The position numbers were made by a program, and so were the translations under genes. This document shows, in pieces, positions 35,698-46,200 of a stretch of 64,000 nucleotides of DNA. This stretch comes from Hypholoma sublateritium FD-334 SS-4 (lineage: Eukaryota; Basidiomycota; Agaricomycetes; Agaricales; Strophariaceae): assembly GCA_000827495.1 (NCBI GenBank), contig KN817521.1, positions 1 to 64,000 of the forward strand. The letters are read 5' to 3'. Every line of letters begins with the position of its first letter. Position 1 is the first letter of the stretch. A model generated the notes under the pieces. It made no database searches. It was not told where the DNA came from and saw only the letters and a program-made list of their open reading frames with translations.

Positions 35698-35819
35698 GTT
35701 CCCCTCTGTCGTCATTTCAGCCTTTTTAAAATACTTTTCAAAGCCTTCTTTGCGACCGATGCCCCGCACGCTAACTGCGTACCTTTTCTTCGTACAAGTA
35801 CATCGTTCAATATGTAATA

Positions 35820-36400
35820 TTAGATAGCTGAACTACGGTACTCAAGGCTTTGCAAATGGCTCGTAGTCAATAATGCTTTTCTAATATAGCCCAGCTTATT
35901 CAATTACTTGCGACTCTGACGGAATATTGATTATCACTGCTCGATTACCGACTGCGCGACGCACAAACGATGATTTTTTAACACAATTATGTACACATTA
36001 TATAGATAAAATACGATGTTTAAGACTTTTGTGAGCGGCTCGTAGTCAGCGCAGTCCTTTTTATGTAGCCCAGCTTATTCAATTAGCTGTATTTTTGATG
36101 GAATATTGACCATCACTGCTCGATTACCGACTGCGCGAAGAGCATATGCTAATTTTCGAAAATGATTATGATCATATTAGATAGACAAACTACGGCGCCT
36201 AGGACTTGTGTGGATGGTTCGCAGTCAGCAAAGTCTTTTTTATGCAGCCCAAGTCATTCAATCAATTGTAATCATGATGGAACATTGGCCATCACTGCTC
36301 GATTACTGACTGCGCGAAACATATATGATATTTTAAAAAAATGATTACACACACATTAGATAGACAAACTACGGTGTTTAAGATTTTTGTGAGTCTGTCG
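35820..36400. repeat. ~179-bp tandem repeat, about three copies, ending in the RNA-repair gene's 3' end
   Basis: The anchor CGATTACYGACTGCGCGA starts at 35942, 36121 and 36300 (179 bp apart each time). A second anchor, TAGATAGACAAACTACGG-like, occurs at 35821, 36003, 36178 and 36357. Each unit also carries GCTCGTAGTCA, (A/G)TGTAGCCCAGCTTATTCAAT and ATTGACCATCACTG-like blocks. Copies are about 80-90 percent similar by eye. The array starts after the tiny gene and its last partial copy reaches the stop codon region of the minus-strand gene (stop at 36404-36406). Confidence 0.85.
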
Positions 36401-36403
36401 TGA

Positions 36404-39034
36404 TCAATAAGGCGTCCAGCATGAAGGTAAGCTTCTAAAATTGTATATCTTGCAAAACGACGAGTGCGCAGAATGATGATTACCCACAAAAGTAATCTGG
36501 GAAAATAAGCGGGTCCCCAATTTCCCGATGTTAACGCGTCCATCAACCTCAACCTTGACATAGACGCCCTCCACCCGGCCATCATAGAAAGACGACTGTC
36601 GCTGAATCATACTCAAGAGCTCGGGCTCCGTTGGCATCTTCCCCTCATAAATAATGGGCACCAACGATATCGTCGTGTCCTCCAGCAGCCCGCGAAGGGA
36701 CTTCGTATCCGCCCATGACTGCGTCGTCCGGTCGAATATGTCAAACGCGACAAAATAGTCAGGAAGAGCGGCGTACGGGATGGAATGCGTCGCATACATC
36801 CACTCTCCATACAAGTTAAAACGCCCTGGAAAGTGCGGGTCGCGATCAAGAACACGCCGCAGCTCGTCCTCGTGCCGCTCGACCCAAAAGCCCAGCTTCT
36901 TGAATTGCTCGTGCGTCGAAGAGGAGACGTAGTGCGACCGGTTCTGGACCACGATGCGCGAGCGATCGTACGAGAGAGAAAAGCCCATATTCGCGCCGTC
37001 GATTTTCTCAGTGACGACTACATTTCCTGTTTCGCCAGCGAAGGAGGAGAGATCAACGTGCACGTCGTCTGACGTAGCCGCACCTACATTAATGAGATGC
37101 GGCGTGCGGGGGAACTTGTAAATCGTAAGCGGCGCAGACAGGCGCAAGACGGCCTCCTGCGCTGCCGCGATCGAGCGCACGACGATGACGGCACTGAACC
37201 CTTCCTTCAGAGCCGGCTGCTCAAAAGCCTTGTGCATCTGCTCAATTGCATTGCGCACGCGGCTGCCTGGAGGGAGCGTCGGGTGCCCAGAGCGCATCTG
37301 GGCCCGAAAAGTGCAGAGTTCGCGCCTATAGTCGAACCAGACGCACACCGGAGATAGGCACCAGTTGCTGGCCAGGTTCAGCCATATTTTCCTGTCCGCG
37401 GGGGCCGTGTTGCAGCGGTCCAGAAGAACCTGTTTGCCCTTGATGGGCGCGCGCCCAATCTCAGACTCGCAGCTGGCCCTACTCCCCGATTCGTCCTGCG
37501 ATATGCGATGCCAGTTCGCGGAATCTCGCGCGACGAGTGACTCGGAGAACCAGGATTTACCGGATCCCGGAAGGCCCACCAGCATGACCAGATCGCATCG
37601 TTTGGGCAGTGTTCCATGTACTTCTATGGCACAGGGCGCTGGTTCGCAAGGCATGTCAGGAAAGACGGACTGTCGCTTCCAAATTGCACTGCACCATGTG
37701 GAGACGAATGCTTCTTGCTGCTGCGTTTCCAGACTCCCGGGACGCAAGTTGCGAAGCTGCGAAATTGATTCGTGTGCCGTCATCTCTGGGTAGGCCTGAC
37801 CAGCAACTGGCTTCTGGAACCCGAACGCTGCGAGGTAGCAAGCAGCAACAGTTCCTGCACGACCTTTCCCTCCTCCGCAGTGGAGTAACAACGGAAGCCT
37901 CGTATTCGAGTCGAAGAGCGCCATGATGAGATCCATCTGCTCTATGGACGGTGGGTGACAGTTGGGAACGGGAAGGAAGGTGTTGGTGATGTGCTTGTTT
38001 CGAAACCATGAACTGCGCAAAGGTTCCTCTTCGGTCAACGTTAATACGTGTCGAATTCCGAGGTGAGCTGCTGCGAGGATTGAGATGTCGTCTTCGTTTC
38101 GGGGAGTCGACATGATCGCAAGGTGGAAAGGGACGATCCAACGGAAAAAACGGGGCAGCTTATAGAAATTGCTTTTGTCGGGCACAAGTGAAGATGGTAC
38201 AAACAATGGCTGCCTGGACTCGATGCGAAGATAAGGAGCTAGCTTTAGGTCGCTGATAGCGTCTCGCAGATCAAGGGACCAGGGCGCAAGCAGAGGCTGG
38301 GCGAGGCGGTCGAAGTCCTGTAGGTGTAGCATTTCGTGTTCCTGGAAGACAGCGCCCCATTCGGTTTCCTTAGAGCAGTCGATAAGCCTCTTCAAGCAAT
38401 ATTGCTTAGTCTTCGGCTCCTGTGTACGGTCATACGCACAAGCATACGCCAGCATTGCCAGTTTGTACCGTGTTTTAAGGAACCAGATATCACCGATTCG
38501 AAGAAAACCTTTCGCATGCGTCGTGTCAGCAAGAATAAGTTGTGGACAATGTTCCAGTGCCGTGTCGTACTGACCAAAGGAGTGCAAGGCGATGATGAGG
38601 TGATCCAGAAGGTCCGCACGGGGCAACGAAGGGAATTGGCCAGGCAGAACGGAGGTAATGCCCTTGTCTGTATCGTGGTTATCCTTCGTGGTAAGTGTTA
38701 TATGGAAATGTTTTGGGGGAAGTCCCAGTCGCTTTCGAATCTGCTGACCGACATTCCATATCACGACTACCCAGTACACGCCAATGCGGGGATCTCCTCC
38801 AAGCCCTGCTGAGAATATGTGAGTGGTATTGGGAGCCAAGGACGATATCTGTTGATTTTTCTCCGGTGTTAATCCTCGCAATTCATCTTTGGTGAGAACT
38901 GTAATGTGGTATCCGGATTCGATAGGCGCGAAGTTTAACTCCTGTGTGCAATTCAAGGTGGTTTGAACGACCTTGTCGATGGATGGACCTGTGAGGGCGA
39001 AGCCGCCTGCATACGTTTGGAAAGTGGCGTCCAT
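36404..39034 (-). CDS. Four-module RNA-repair-like enzyme: 2H phosphoesterase, DUSP-like phosphatase, P-loop kinase, RNA ligase
   Basis: One uninterrupted frame of 876 aa. Residues ~1-125: 2H-like fold signature with two HxT motifs, YHITVL (H43, T45) and FHITLT (H111, T113), 68 residues apart. Residues ~145-250: helical, TPR-like. Residues ~275-450: dual-specificity phosphatase with HCGGGKGRAGT (C386-x5-R392). Residues ~480-630: P-loop kinase with GLPGSGKS (487-494) and VLLDRCNTAPADRKIW, the style of polynucleotide kinases. Residues ~640-876: ATP-grasping nucleotidyltransferase, motif I EKIDGANMGFS (K677), Ia QNRS, III LYGEWMYATHS, IIIa FVAFDIFD, IV EGVYVKVE, as in Rnl2-like RNA ligases. Inferred role: open 2',3'-cyclic phosphate, remove phosphate, phosphorylate the 5' end, seal. 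Fungal Trl1 has ligase-kinase-CPD order with a different ligase; here the order is reversed and a phosphatase is added. No introns, unlike most neighbours. Start is the first Met; an N-terminal targeting peptide is not evident. Confidence 0.82.
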   Translation of the reverse strand: MDATFQTYAGGFALTGPSIDKVVQTTLNCTQELNFAPIESGYHITVLTKDELRGLTPEKNQQISSLAPNTTHIFSAGLGGDPRIGVYWVVVIWNVGQQIRKRLGLPPKHFHITLTTKDNHDTDKGITSVLPGQFPSLPRADLLDHLIIALHSFGQYDTALEHCPQLILADTTHAKGFLRIGDIWFLKTRYKLAMLAYACAYDRTQEPKTKQYCLKRLIDCSKETEWGAVFQEHEMLHLQDFDRLAQPLLAPWSLDLRDAISDLKLAPYLRIESRQPLFVPSSLVPDKSNFYKLPRFFRWIVPFHLAIMSTPRNEDDISILAAAHLGIRHVLTLTEEEPLRSSWFRNKHITNTFLPVPNCHPPSIEQMDLIMALFDSNTRLPLLLHCGGGKGRAGTVAACYLAAFGFQKPVAGQAYPEMTAHESISQLRNLRPGSLETQQQEAFVSTWCSAIWKRQSVFPDMPCEPAPCAIEVHGTLPKRCDLVMLVGLPGSGKSWFSESLVARDSANWHRISQDESGSRASCESEIGRAPIKGKQVLLDRCNTAPADRKIWLNLASNWCLSPVCVWFDYRRELCTFRAQMRSGHPTLPPGSRVRNAIEQMHKAFEQPALKEGFSAVIVVRSIAAAQEAVLRLSAPLTIYKFPRTPHLINVGAATSDDVHVDLSSFAGETGNVVVTEKIDGANMGFSLSYDRSRIVVQNRSHYVSSSTHEQFKKLGFWVERHEDELRRVLDRDPHFPGRFNLYGEWMYATHSIPYAALPDYFVAFDIFDRTTQSWADTKSLRGLLEDTTISLVPIIYEGKMPTEPELLSMIQRQSSFYDGRVEGVYVKVEVDGRVNIGKLGTRLFSQITFVGNHHSAHSSFCKIYNFRSLPSCWTPY

Positions 39035-40500
39035 CGTAGTTCAGATTGATAGCGGCGAGCAACAAGAAACAAGGAAGGTGGTTGAGACGATGTCGATGAT
39101 GCCCCATGCCATTTAAGTAGCATGATCAAACCAGCGCAAGAGACATATGGTGACTCATTGCGATCATTGGCATCATCGTAGTGAAAAAGTAGTAACAGGT
39201 GTGATCATCATGGTGGAGGAGTAGTAACAGATAGATTCGAGTCATGATGTTGGAGTTGTGTTTAGAGTCAAGCAAGAGTCCAGTAGGATTCGCGTCGGCC
39301 CCGGCGTTGTTTACTTTGAATGCCGCCCAAATGCCGCCTGCGTGCTAGGATGATGGTGTCGCCCAAATGGTTCCGATCATCAATGTTCACTACAATATCT
39401 ATTTTACTTGTATTTTACAGGAAAATGTTGGGTGTAAATCAGTATGGAACAGACGAACTTCAGTCCATTTGGTATACCTCGCCAAAATGACCTGCGTGCA
39501 TAATTGGCGAAGCGGCGTAGCACACCGCGGCATGTTCGGCATCCAAAATATCGTAGGTCAATCATTTGATCCGCCTCCCTACCAGCCCATAAAAGGAAAC
39601 CAACATACACCGTTTAGGACCCTGAATATACAATGGGCGCCTGTGGACGCGCTCTCTAAGCTTGCTCCAAGCTTCTGCGAGTCACGTTTCACGCCCATTC
39701 TCAAATGCACTTCTTCCAGAGTATGTCTGAGGTGCCTTGGCAGGCTGCTAATTCTTGAGTAATCCTGATTAGTATACTTACGTATTCGTAATGTATTCGT
39801 TTCCTCCCACCCACCCGAAATTTAACCTTTCACAGTGTGAATATTTACCCTTTTTGTTTTATATGCTCGCATAGCGTGCCTGAGTTCTGTGAGTATTGGT
39901 ACTTCCAAATCCCACGCAATAGATGCTCCCTGTGGTACAATTCCTTGCAATTTCTTGAAGTACCCTGGGGCCTGAATGAGAAGAGGCAAGGTGATCAACT
40001 GGCAAATCTTTGTTGATTCAAGTTGTAGGCTTCATGAGTGCATGAGCGTAAAGATAAGTCTACGGTTACGAGGCTGCCGAAGATGTCAATTTGAACTTCT
40101 GGTAAGAACCGTGTAATTCTATTGAACTGGATCCATTCTGTATGTCATGATCTGGTGGGTAACGGGGAGGCCACGGCGTCCAAAATTGAATTCGGAGAGT
40201 TAGGGTTACCTCTGTACATCGGCTAAGTCCTGGGATTCAGACGACTGCCGCATCAGCCATCACCAAGCTACATAATCGCTCACCGCGTTTATAGTTAGAA
40301 TGCCTGTAATAAGTAGCAGCTCGAGCAAGCTAGATCCCGCATCTTATTTCTCAACCACTCGCAACCGACCAGTGTGCTCAGAACACCGCCGCCTCTCGTT
40401 TGCAGGTCCTCTCTCTCTCACCCGTACTATCCACCTTCTCTTCCGCACAGTTTATCTGACTACAATTTACACTGGCTCTCACCGACTTAGCCGCGTCCGG
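39035..40500. other. Intergenic between divergent genes, no gene seen
   Basis: About 1.45 kb containing the promoters of the minus-strand RNA-repair gene and the plus-strand rhodopsin-like gene. Composition is balanced to AT-rich. A short duplicated AGTAGTAACAG element occurs at about 39188 and 39221. Several open frames (e.g. 39367-39762) have no motif and are not supported. Confidence 0.45.
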
Positions 40501-41801
40501 ATGATTCCCAATCAGGATTTCTTGCCTTGGAAAAGTATGTATTTTTTTTCATCGCATTTTCCAGCTTGGACAAGTTCAACTGACGATAGAGCCACTGCGT
40601 GAATTCTCCGCCAGTATGCATTTCAGTCCTCCACGGGATTGCTATTTTCTCCACATGCCTGCGGCTGGAGCACCGACGGAGGACTCGTAAACTGTGGTGG
40701 GACGACTATGCAACAATTGTTCCCTTGCTCACCGAAGGGCTCAACATCTCTGTCCTTTGGTTACGTTTCAGATACGGAAATCGTAAGGGTTCTTTCCCAA
40801 TATCACTCATTGAATTCGACTAACGGACTGTCTTCTGTCAGTGAGTATGCAAGATAAGGTGTTGTATAGCTTTATCAATTCATTTGTTTATAATACACTC
40901 AACTGGTGAGCATGATGGCTGCAGCAGCCCCAAAATTTAATTCCATGCCTTTATTTGTAGGTGGTCACGAATTAGCCTAGCACTTGCAGTCCTCAGAATC
41001 ACTCCTCCATGGGCAAAACCTCGGTATATTGCTAGATGCTTGCCCATGTTATTCATTGCATTCTGGGTCGCTCTGTCTACTGCAATGTTAACGACTTGTG
41101 CTGTCCACACAAATTGGCAGAGGGTAACGACATCATCCCAGGTTGTGGCTTGTGGGCCGGCGTACCGAACACTAATAGCGAGTACTATTCGTAAGTTTTT
41201 TTTTGTGTAGTCAGTCTAACTTTATTCGAACTCAAGCTGCACAGTGGACTCTTTCAGTGATGTCTTGTTGATCGCGATTCCCCTATATCAACTATGGCAC
41301 ATCAGCAGCCGAACAAGCGAGCGTCGTCTCATACGATTAGTGTTTTCTGCCAGTGTGATAACTCTTATGGCCTCGATTGGTCTTTGCATTATCTCATACG
41401 GAAAGATCCTTGTAGGCCCAGGCGGCCCTACGATATGGCTGATGTCATGTCAAATATTTGTGAGTGATTATCATAGTCTAATTCCATTCTACTCATCGTA
41501 ATTCGCACATAACTAGACGGCGGTTTCGATTCTCACTTCGAATCTTCTTGTCTTGATATGCTGGATCCGTCGCTTTTTCCCCACCGATGAGGGCCCTATC
41601 GAGATGGGTGACATTCACATTACCCCTCACTGGACCCACGAGACAAACAAAAATTCTATACCAACTAATGCTTTACCCACCGATGTTTCACCTGCTTCAC
41701 ACACATTCCAAGCAGCAGATGTGGAGAATTCCGGATCGTTCGGAATGTCGGTCTCTGACCTCGACGGGGAGGGATACAATATGTCTCAAGTTGAAGTTTA
41801 A
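40501..41801 (+). CDS. Fungal rhodopsin-like (SAT4-type) seven-helix membrane protein
   Basis: Join 40501..40534, 40615..40782, 40842..40905, 40961..41190, 41245..41459, 41517..41801 makes exactly 332 codons (331 aa). Hallmarks of the fungal 'rhodopsin' integral membrane family (PF20684-like) are present: CLRLEHRRRTRKLWWDDYA in the first loop, WSRISLALAVLRITPP, RCLPMLFIAFWVALST, then DSFSDVLLIAIPLYQLW and RRLIRLVFSASVITLMASIG. About seven hydrophobic helices fill residues ~10-260, followed by a hydrophilic cytosolic tail of ~70 residues with Asp/Glu/Ser. These proteins lack the retinal lysine of true rhodopsins. Many are orphans, and in ascomycetes some are PTH11-like receptors. Role here unknown. 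It converges on the GPI-protein gene (293 bp between stops). Confidence 0.8.
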
Positions 41802-42094
41802 ACGTTATTCAATATACTTTAATCAAACCAAAGCCCATGTCGACAAAACCTTATTAATATTTCTCGTGGTTAGGTTATAATCAGCGGGCGCCTATCTTGC
41901 TTCATTGACATGCCTGTCAGCATGTCTGTCAATATGTACAGGCAGTATTTATGGCTCAGAGCAACACAATCGCAACTATGTACAAAATAAAACCCCTGTT
42001 CAAACGTCAAGTGCACGTAACCAGAATATTGGCCGTACTGTGGTTACGTCGTGTGCAATGCGAGGAAATCGAGGTCCAGGCAAGCCCAAGAAGG

Positions 42095-42796
42095 CTAGAG
42101 AGACAGGCCCACCAACAGAAATCCGGAGGTGAATAATACCGTAGAAATGGCCGCACTCTTCGAAGTGCCGTCGCCACCAGATTGGGTGCTCCTAGGCTGA
42201 GTCGTAGTGGGTGACGCAATGCTACAAAATAAATGATGATGAGTAGCCCACAAAACCCTCGAAGGACATCTGAACCCACTGACTTTGAGCTGGTACCAGT
42301 GCTCGTTGTGGTCGACACGGTGATGTTAAATACTTGGGATTGGGCCAAGATCGAATCCAAAGCGGTGGCGTTCGGGATGAGGTTGACTTGGAAGCCAACC
42401 CCAACGGGCCAGCCTCCACTAGGAGGTTGACACAAGGTTTGTCCTGTGGTTCCATCCACTCCTTGGTCGATAACCACAGGAGAGAAGCCTGTCCCTTGCT
42501 ATAAAAATATGTAGCGAGCCGGCAAGATAGATCTCAATTTTTGGCGCTCACGTACTACCTGGTTAACAAGAACGACAGCGAAACTTGTCGGGTCAGTATC
42601 AACACGTTGCCAATTCAGCCTGGACTCAAAATGGTGATGAATAAGATATCGCGCGCAAGATCGTTAGGGAGAAGACTAACGGTTGAGGGCCTTTACTTGT
42701 CCACCCTTGCAGATCGCTTGGAGTTGTTATGGTGAATGCAAAGGTGGCAGGCACTATTAAGAGAGCCAATTTGCCGAGGAGACGGAATGCGAGCAT
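42095..42796 (-). CDS. Secreted GPI-anchored Ser/Thr-rich protein (Kre9/KNH-like domain)
   Basis: Exons on the minus strand: 42681..42796, 42559..42619, 42284..42498, 42095..42221, together exactly 173 codons (172 aa). An N-terminal signal peptide (MLAFRLLGKLALLIVPATFA) is followed directly by FTITTPSDLQGWTSKGPQPL and NWQRVDTDPTSFAVVLVNQ, the start of the small beta-sandwich common in basidiomycete cell-surface proteins. Then come GFSPVVIDQGVDGTTG, PPSGGWPVGVGFQVNL and ILAQSQVFNI. After a Ser/Thr-rich linker comes a hydrophobic C-terminus (STVLFTSGFLLVGLSL), the GPI-attachment signal. An upstream in-frame Met (42838) would spoil the signal peptide, so I chose the Met at 42796. Predicted location is cell wall or plasma membrane outer face; exact role unknown. 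Confidence 0.8.
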
Positions 42797-43244
42797 GGTT
42801 GCAGATTCATTCAAATGGAGGGGAATGCGGAAAGTCAAGGAGGCTTATAAAGCGTTAACGTCTTGGGAGAGCGACTGTTTCATGCAAGATTCCAATTAGC
42901 TTCTGTGTTTGCAGCCGCTTGCCATAAAAATGGATTATGGCTGTCCTTATCGCGGTGATGCTGCGATCGGTTCCAACAGTGGCCCAGGGTAAGTATATTC
43001 ATGGGCCTCATCAATCGTTTCATAGGCGTTGTACATACCCATGTTGGAAAGGATGGGGGACAGTCTACAGAGGCTTGACATAGGCGGATAGTATCAATTG
43101 CTGCTCTTAGCTCTGGTAAATGGACGCGGTTGGAAAGGTACTTAAAATCGGACTTTATTTAGGGCTTCTTACGTAACTAGACTTCATTGAGGGCTGAGCG
43201 CTGAGCGCTGAGCATTAGGAGCCGACGTTTACGCCCGCCATCCC
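42797..43244. other. Divergent promoter region
   Basis: Shared upstream region of the GPI-protein gene (minus) and COG1 (plus). A triplicated GAGCGCT-type element (gggctgagcgctgagcgctgagc) sits at about 43193-43213, 30-50 bases before the COG1 start. No gene seen. Confidence 0.45.
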
Positions 43245-46200
43245 ATGTCAGTTCTATCGCCTGCGCATTCGACGCGTTCGTTCTTGTCCCCCAAGTCAAG
43301 TGGATATAACACAGGCGACTTCAGTCGTAGAACATCCGGCATCTCCCCTGGAAGCTCAAGGGCATACACGCAGGCGTTGGTGCAGTCCGCGAAGCTATCT
43401 CTCGAAGGATTGAATCTCAGTCCAGATGAACTATTCACCAAACATACGGTGTCGGAGGTTAGAGCGGTCCAGCAACGTCTGAAGTACGTTAAGTATTAAA
43501 CATATGTATGCCGCGAGACACTCCTAATTAGTATACAGAACAGATGCAGATGCAAAGCAGGAAGAGCTACGGCTTATGGTTGGGTGTGGTTCTTTTCTCA
43601 AGTAGCAATTCAATCAATTCCTGACCTACAAACTCAGAGAACGGTATCGAGATCTACTACAAGCGTCAACCTCCATTATTGCAATTGCAAAATCCTCTCA
43701 GTATGTTCTACATGCACTCGAAGAAAGCAGAGAAGCAATCACATCTCAGCATGACTTGCCATTGCCCCCCAAGACTGCTTCTATAGACGGGTTAGATGGT
43801 CGGTATTCTCGACATTGATATTCCACCCGTAAGCTTGTTGACAGGCCTGCCTATAGATCGACATCTCAGTACACTTCAGGTGCTCTCCGCGCATATGAAG
43901 TTGTTATTGGATGCACCCGAACATTTATGGCGTCTAATCGAGCGAAAACACTACCTCCAGGCAGCTTGGCTATTTCTTCTATCTCGAGTGGTCCACCGAG
44001 CGCTTGTGCGTCAAGACGACAATGACGAACAATCTTGGGTCAATGAAGGCGTCGATGTTCTGGTGCGTAAACGTTATAATGAATACGTAAATACGTGAAT
44101 TTATTCTCTCGTCGTCAAGGCGGAATTTCCTCTGGTCCAGCGACAGTGGGAAGTAGTATCTCAATTTCGCCCTCAAATTATTCACAAATCGACGTTATCT
44201 TTGAGGGAAATTGGTGTGTCCAGCGAAGTGAGTCAGTTCCTACTTACAGTCAAAAGTGTTTTTATGAACTGCACCTTCAGGAGACTTGTGCAACCTTGGC
44301 TACACTTCATCTTCTGGATTCACGGCCGCTGACAGAGACACTTGCCACTTTACTCTCGCAACGATCAAAGACATTGCAGTCGATCCTTTCGTGGAAATCT
44401 TACCCAGGAAATTCCAAATCAAGTGAAACAACCCCCGCTAATGGGCATGCAGGCTCTGTTTTGGAATCTATGTCATTAAGAGAAGTTACACAGAGCATGA
44501 AGAAGGCGTTTAACACTATAGCGCAAACACTTTCCACTGCGAATATTGTATTCCAAGACGAATCATCGAAACCTTCACTGATTCTCTGTGTTCTTCGATC
44601 AATGCAAGACGATAAGCCTGATGGTCGTGCTCTCACATATCGCCTTCCCAACGAATTGCAAGTCACAACACAATCACTCTTAACCCAGCTCACCTCTTCC
44701 GCCAACTTTCAACTCCTTCCTGCCAATCTGCGATCCTACAAGCCTTATGTTGATCTAAATTCTTCGTCGACTCGCCTACCACCTATGGAATTAGCTCAAC
44801 GGCTTCAAGAGTGGTTTCAAAGCTCTTGCGACCATTGGCGGAACTCTGCCGCACACTGGCTACAAGGACTACAATCTCTAAAAGAAGTTTGGACACTGAG
44901 AAATTCAATGCTCCGCTGCATCACGGGCTCTCGTCTGAAAGTTGAACAAATATTATTCATCTCTTCACAGATTGATTCTTTATACCATGAACGAATCATT
45001 GGGATTTGGCAACGTGTTTTGTCAGACGCCGAAGCAAAGTTCAAGAAAACATTATACGACCAACTATCATGTCCCACACAAAGCAACACGACCAAAAGTA
45101 CGCGATGTAAAATCTGCCCGCAAAGTTTCTCTGACATAATTATTTATGGAACCCAATTTCTAGATATATCCCCTGTGGATTTCCTATTCCAACCTCCATC
45201 GATACCCATCCTTGCCCCGACAATAAAGTCATTCGTGGACACCCCTTTTCAGAAATATCAACTGTCTCTCAAGCGCCAGTTAGTCGGCCGTTCTACACAA
45301 CTTGAATCTGTACTTGGTACGGTCGAACAATGCGCGCGTGCGGTACAGCAAGATTTCTTGTATATGAAAACAGGAGATGACGAAACAGCAAGGTGCGCGA
45401 ATAGCACGACTCGAGTTGACATTCTTTGTAATGTATTTTAGACCCCTCATGCAACAACTCATACAATCGTACCAACCTGCCGCCAATTCATTCACTGTCA
45501 AGGTAGTTGATATCCTTGATCAAGCAAGTGTGGATTCCATACGGAGTGCTGGTTTGGAGAGTCTGCCGATTGCACTATTCATGTTCTCATCTATCTTTTC
45601 ATAGACTCTGCCGGTCTCGTCTTCCTGAGTCGTATAACTGATGACCTAATGTCCTCCTCTTCATTCATCAATAACATCAGCTGCACACAAAGCAATATGC
45701 AAGGTTAATATGGCCCATTGTATTATGCATGTCATCGTTTTAACAGTCGAGTTAAGAATTTGGCCGGAAAGTTTCGACAATAAACCGAAGTACCGTACGA
45801 AAGTGGGGCGAAATCACTATACATGGTTTAATTGAAGACTGCAAAACCAAAGCTCAGAAGTCGTCGAAGATAACTGGTAAGCTGATCTTATATCATCAAC
45901 GAGTTCATCTCTGAAAGGGGTACTGTGATTCTCGTAGGACTATCAACTGCGCTGCTTCACGGATTATTGAGTCTGTCTGACTACCTGCGCCAACTCGGAG
46001 TCATCCACCATCCTGTCAAGAAAGATAGCATCGTGCAAGAAACCCTGCATTCTTTTATCACTTTGTGGATCAATGAATTCTGGGGTGATGACGTTGGAAA
46101 GGATTCACTCTTTGATGTTTTATTCCTTTCCGATATATCGACAAGGTACGGCGAACCATGGAGTCAATTATCTGGTATTATATCTCAAAAGTTGAAATCT

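Noticed and set aside
39367..39762. 131-aa plus frame between the RNA-repair and rhodopsin-like genes
   Set aside because: No motif, mixed composition, no splice partners; treated as intergenic.
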